The notes under the pieces were generated by a model. The model did no database searches and was not told the DNA's origin. It saw only the letters and a list, made by a program, of their open reading frames with translations. DNA of 64,000 nt from Nereocystis luetkeana (lineage: Eukaryota > Sar > Phaeophyceae > Laminariales > Laminariaceae): NCBI GenBank assembly GCA_031213475.1, contig JARUPZ010000019.1, positions 1,848,940 to 1,912,939 of the forward strand, in the 5' to 3' direction. A program made the translations under genes and the position numbers. Positions within the stretch are counted from its first letter, which is position 1; every line of letters starts with the position of its first letter. Below are positions 61,906-64,000 of the stretch, piece by piece.

Positions 61906-62005
61906 TCAATAGGAGAGATGTGCTCGATCTCATGCATGGCCGTAACCGTGTGACCATATATAGCGAGTAGCGCGGGCGGGGGGGGGGGGGGGGGGGGGGG
62001 GGGTT
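61905..62005 (+). repeat. Truncated G-run repeat copy between two long G runs
   Basis: G run, TATTCAATAGGAGAGATG, TGCTCGATCTCATGCATGGC, CGTAACCGTGTGACCATA, then a further G run of about 27 ending near 62003. Confidence 0.9.
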
Positions 62006-62187
62006 GGGCAAGGGCAAGGGCGACAAGGGACTGTCAAAAACGGTCTTATGAACATGACCGTGCGTGCGAGTATCGACTTTTTACGCCGCGCCCAAAACTC
62101 ACAAGACAAGAAAGTGTGCGTATGTACGCACCCCTTTCGAGCTGGCCGAAGCCGGTTATTTTCGCTAATCGCCGACCGAGATTCATC

Positions 62188-62405
62188 TATTTACGTGGGA
62201 CCTTAGTAAATAGGACCAAACAATGTCAGTGAAAAAAAGGTACATATGCAGGTTTTGCGTGTACAGTAGGTCCTGTTTACTATTACGGGGGGCCATAGTT
62301 AACAGGACCAAATTTTGTTAGTAAAAATGGTTAAATATATAGTTTTTTATGTATACCATAGGTCCTGTTAACTATGGCCCCCCGTAATATGGCCCGCCGT
62401 AATAT
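62188..62405. mobile_element. TA-type MITE nested inside an older copy of the same family
   Basis: The outer, diverged copy (TA-TTTACGTGGGACCTTAG ... TTTACTA | TGGCCCGCCGTAATA) is split at its internal TA by an intact inner copy at 62281-62389. The inner copy starts TATTACGGGGGGCCATAG and ends CTATGGCCCCCCGTAATA. Confidence 0.95.
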
Positions 62406-62675
62406 ATGCCATGCCACTCTTCTCCCGGGAATGTAAAGGGACACGTCTCACCTTCAAAAAAATAAAAAAAATAAAAAAAAACACGCACTCCTTCTACATA
62501 TTTTGGAATGGATTTGGTGCGATTCTCCCGAACGACCAACAAAAGCAGATACAGCTATCTATCTATCTACACGGTAGGTAGCCTGCTTGCGCCAGTGAGT
62601 GGTTTCTTGGGGGCAGTTTTACTACCTGTAAATGCCGCACAACGCCTGTGGCAGGGCGCCGGCGGAGGCGAACCG

Positions 62676-62865
62676 GGGGGGGGGGGGGGGGGGGGGGGCG
62701 GGGTGTACTCATGGCACGCATGGCCGGCCGTACGACTAGTCGTTTGCTACGTATGACCATACACTCTCGCTTTCCTACAAATGCCGGGAGGGAGCACGCC
62801 GGGGATTCGCCGACCAGGCAGACATTGTTTGCGCCAAGCGGCGAAGCCCCGTCAGGTGCTTGGCG
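62676..62865 (+). repeat. G-run repeat family, diverged full-length copy
   Basis: A G run, GTGTACTCATGGCACGCATG, ACGTATGACCATACACTCTC and GCCGGGAGGGAGCACGCCGG, then GACCAGGCAGACATTG and GCGAAGCCCCGTCAGGTG. All blocks are in family order but with many substitutions. This is the oldest-looking copy. Confidence 0.85.
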
Positions 62866-62908
62866 AGTCGCACGAGGGGTGAGTTTGCATCCGAACTCGT
62901 CAACTCAC

Positions 62909-62973
62909 GCTTGCTCTAGCTCCTCGTACTGCTCCTTGTCTTCCTCCACGGCTTCCTCCTCCTGCTCCTCCTC
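62909..62973 (-). CDS. Upstream exon of the unknown minus-strand gene (Glu-rich)
   Basis: The minus-strand acceptor is TCATTTTGTCAG and the donor is a perfect GC|GTGAGT. The 65-nt exon encodes EEEQEEEAVEEDKEQYEELE then QA. The last codon is split after two bases, which fits the single leading G of the exon at 59777 (GC|G, Ala). Both splice sites are better than expected by chance, and the phases agree. The 3.1-kb intron between holds the 457-bp triplication, the palindromic minisatellite and MITEs. Further 5' exons beyond 62974 were not found. Confidence 0.6.
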
Positions 62974-63513
62974 CTGACAAAATGAGCGGGACGGAAGGGA
63001 GGACGAGCGCGCAAAGAAAGCACGAAGGAACGAAAGCAGCAGCACCAAGCGCGGATAAGGATGACAACAACCGAAAACGATCGATGCGGGAAACCTATGC
63101 ACGTACATATCGAGGGGGGGGGGGAACGAAAAACAAAAAACGCCTCGGACGGTACTGGTGGAGAGGCAAAAAAAGGCAAAGCGGCTTCAGGCTTCAAGCA
63201 GGGGGTGTGCGTTCGATGTCAAAAACGGGGAAACACACACAGACACACACATAGAACCCCGCCGCACCCAAAACACTACTACCGAAAAACCACAGCAGCC
63301 CGACGACGGCCGTGACACGAGGCAAGTCCCACACGCGCTAGCCCAAGCTCGTCCGCTTCTGTACACACCGAGCTTGCGGGAATCAGCCACGTACAGCTCT
63401 CGCAATCAGAACTAGAAAAAAAAATAAAAAAAAATGGACAAACGAACGAACGAACGAACGAACGTACACGTTGCAGACAAAACAGTACACAGCAGACAGA
63501 CGGGCCGACAGAC
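62974..63513. other. Presumed intron or upstream region of the minus-strand gene
   Basis: Contains short A-rich and CACA tracts and an AACG tetranucleotide array at about 63440-63465. I found no further exon. Confidence 0.4.
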
Positions 63514-63622
63514 TATTACGGGGGGCCATAGTTAACAGGACCAAATATTGTTAGTAAAAATGGTTAAACATATAGGTTCTTATGTATACCATAGGTCCTG
63601 TTAACTATGGTCCCCCGTAATA
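63514..63622. mobile_element. TA-type MITE (copy 10)
   Basis: An intact copy: TA-TTACGGGGGGCCATAGTT to AACTATGGTCCCCCGTAA-TA. Followed directly by TTAATA. Confidence 0.95.
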
Positions 63623-63959
63623 TTAATACTTAAATAGTGGAAGCAGCCTGCACGCACCCAGGTAAGCAGAAATCCCCCCCCCCTCCCAATATATAGGCAA
63701 GAAAACGGCCTCATAGGATTTTTTTAAAAAACGGGGGAAAAAAAACGGGGAAAAAAAACGAGACAAAAAAACAACCATATATGTAACCTGGTATCATTAG
63801 TACATCCAACGAAATAATAGGGTCGTCCTCGGGAGGCGACGAGAAAAAAAAAGAAACGCACGTGGTGGTTGGTGCTCGCTCGCGTCGCATGCAAGGAAAG
63901 GAGGAGAAATGAAGTTCGCGTATCTATAGTACACGGTGATACTTCCTTCGTGTTTATAC

Positions 63960-64000
63960 TATTACGGGGGACCATAGTTAATAGGACCAAATGTTGTGAG
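63960..64000. mobile_element. TA-type MITE (copy 11), cut by the window edge
   Basis: TA-TTACGGGGGACCATAGTT, then AATAGGACCAAATGTTG. The window ends inside the element. Confidence 0.9.

Overview
This window is eukaryotic nuclear DNA, about half GC. It has GT-AG introns of up to several kilobases, Gly/Ser-rich insertions in its proteins, tRNA-derived SINEs, many small terminal-inverted-repeat elements and abundant satellites. There are no operons, ribosome binding sites or rRNA genes. The style suggests an intron-rich, repeat-rich protist or alga, possibly a brown alga, but no single marker here proves that.

Genes. One gene can be built with confidence: a JMJD4-like JmjC 2-oxoglutarate/Fe(II) oxygenase on the + strand. 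Seven phase-compatible exons run from 35664 to 53088, and six introns (0.6 to 7.9 kb) are packed with repeats. The first coding exon(s) upstream of 35664 were not found. A second, minus-strand gene of unknown function has two phase-compatible exons (62909-62973 and 59126-59777). It has a Glu-rich stretch, a KRKKKK-type basic cluster and a distinct C-terminal tail. Weaker exon candidates are a Myb/SHAQKYF-like exon (9222-9396, minus) with a possible next exon (7981-8271, minus), a Gln/His-rich protein (16632-17084, minus) and an orphan exon at 18908-19097 (+). Most other open frames are repeat translations.

Layout. 1-2280 is a large fold-back element. 2.3-9.2 kb is mostly featureless, with a 180-bp tandem duplication. 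10.6-28.1 kb holds small transposable elements, SINEs and CAG/CTG/TAC-rich sequence. 28.5-31.1 kb and 38.8-39.8 kb hold elements filled with GGGTC pentamers. 32.4-35.6 kb holds more MITEs and a SINE. 35.6-53.1 kb is the oxygenase gene. 53.7-58.0 kb is a dense nest of MITEs. 58.0-63.6 kb has G-run repeats and a 457-bp tandem triplication inside the intron of the minus-strand gene.

Most interesting signal. Two short palindromic motifs, TACCWGGTA and TATTAATA, are scattered at far above chance density and appear as clean insertions inside otherwise alignable MITE copies. Both have the form TA-core-TA. TATTAATA (TA-TT-AA-TA) is exactly the footprint expected if the resident MITE family (TA-TTACGGGGG...CCCCCGTAA-TA) excised with a 2-nt stagger. 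TACCWGGTA would be the equivalent scar of a TA-targeting transposon with CCW termini and a 3-nt stagger. In places up to five cores are stacked, as if one TA site had been used repeatedly. The window may therefore record a large fossil archive of cut-and-paste excision scars.
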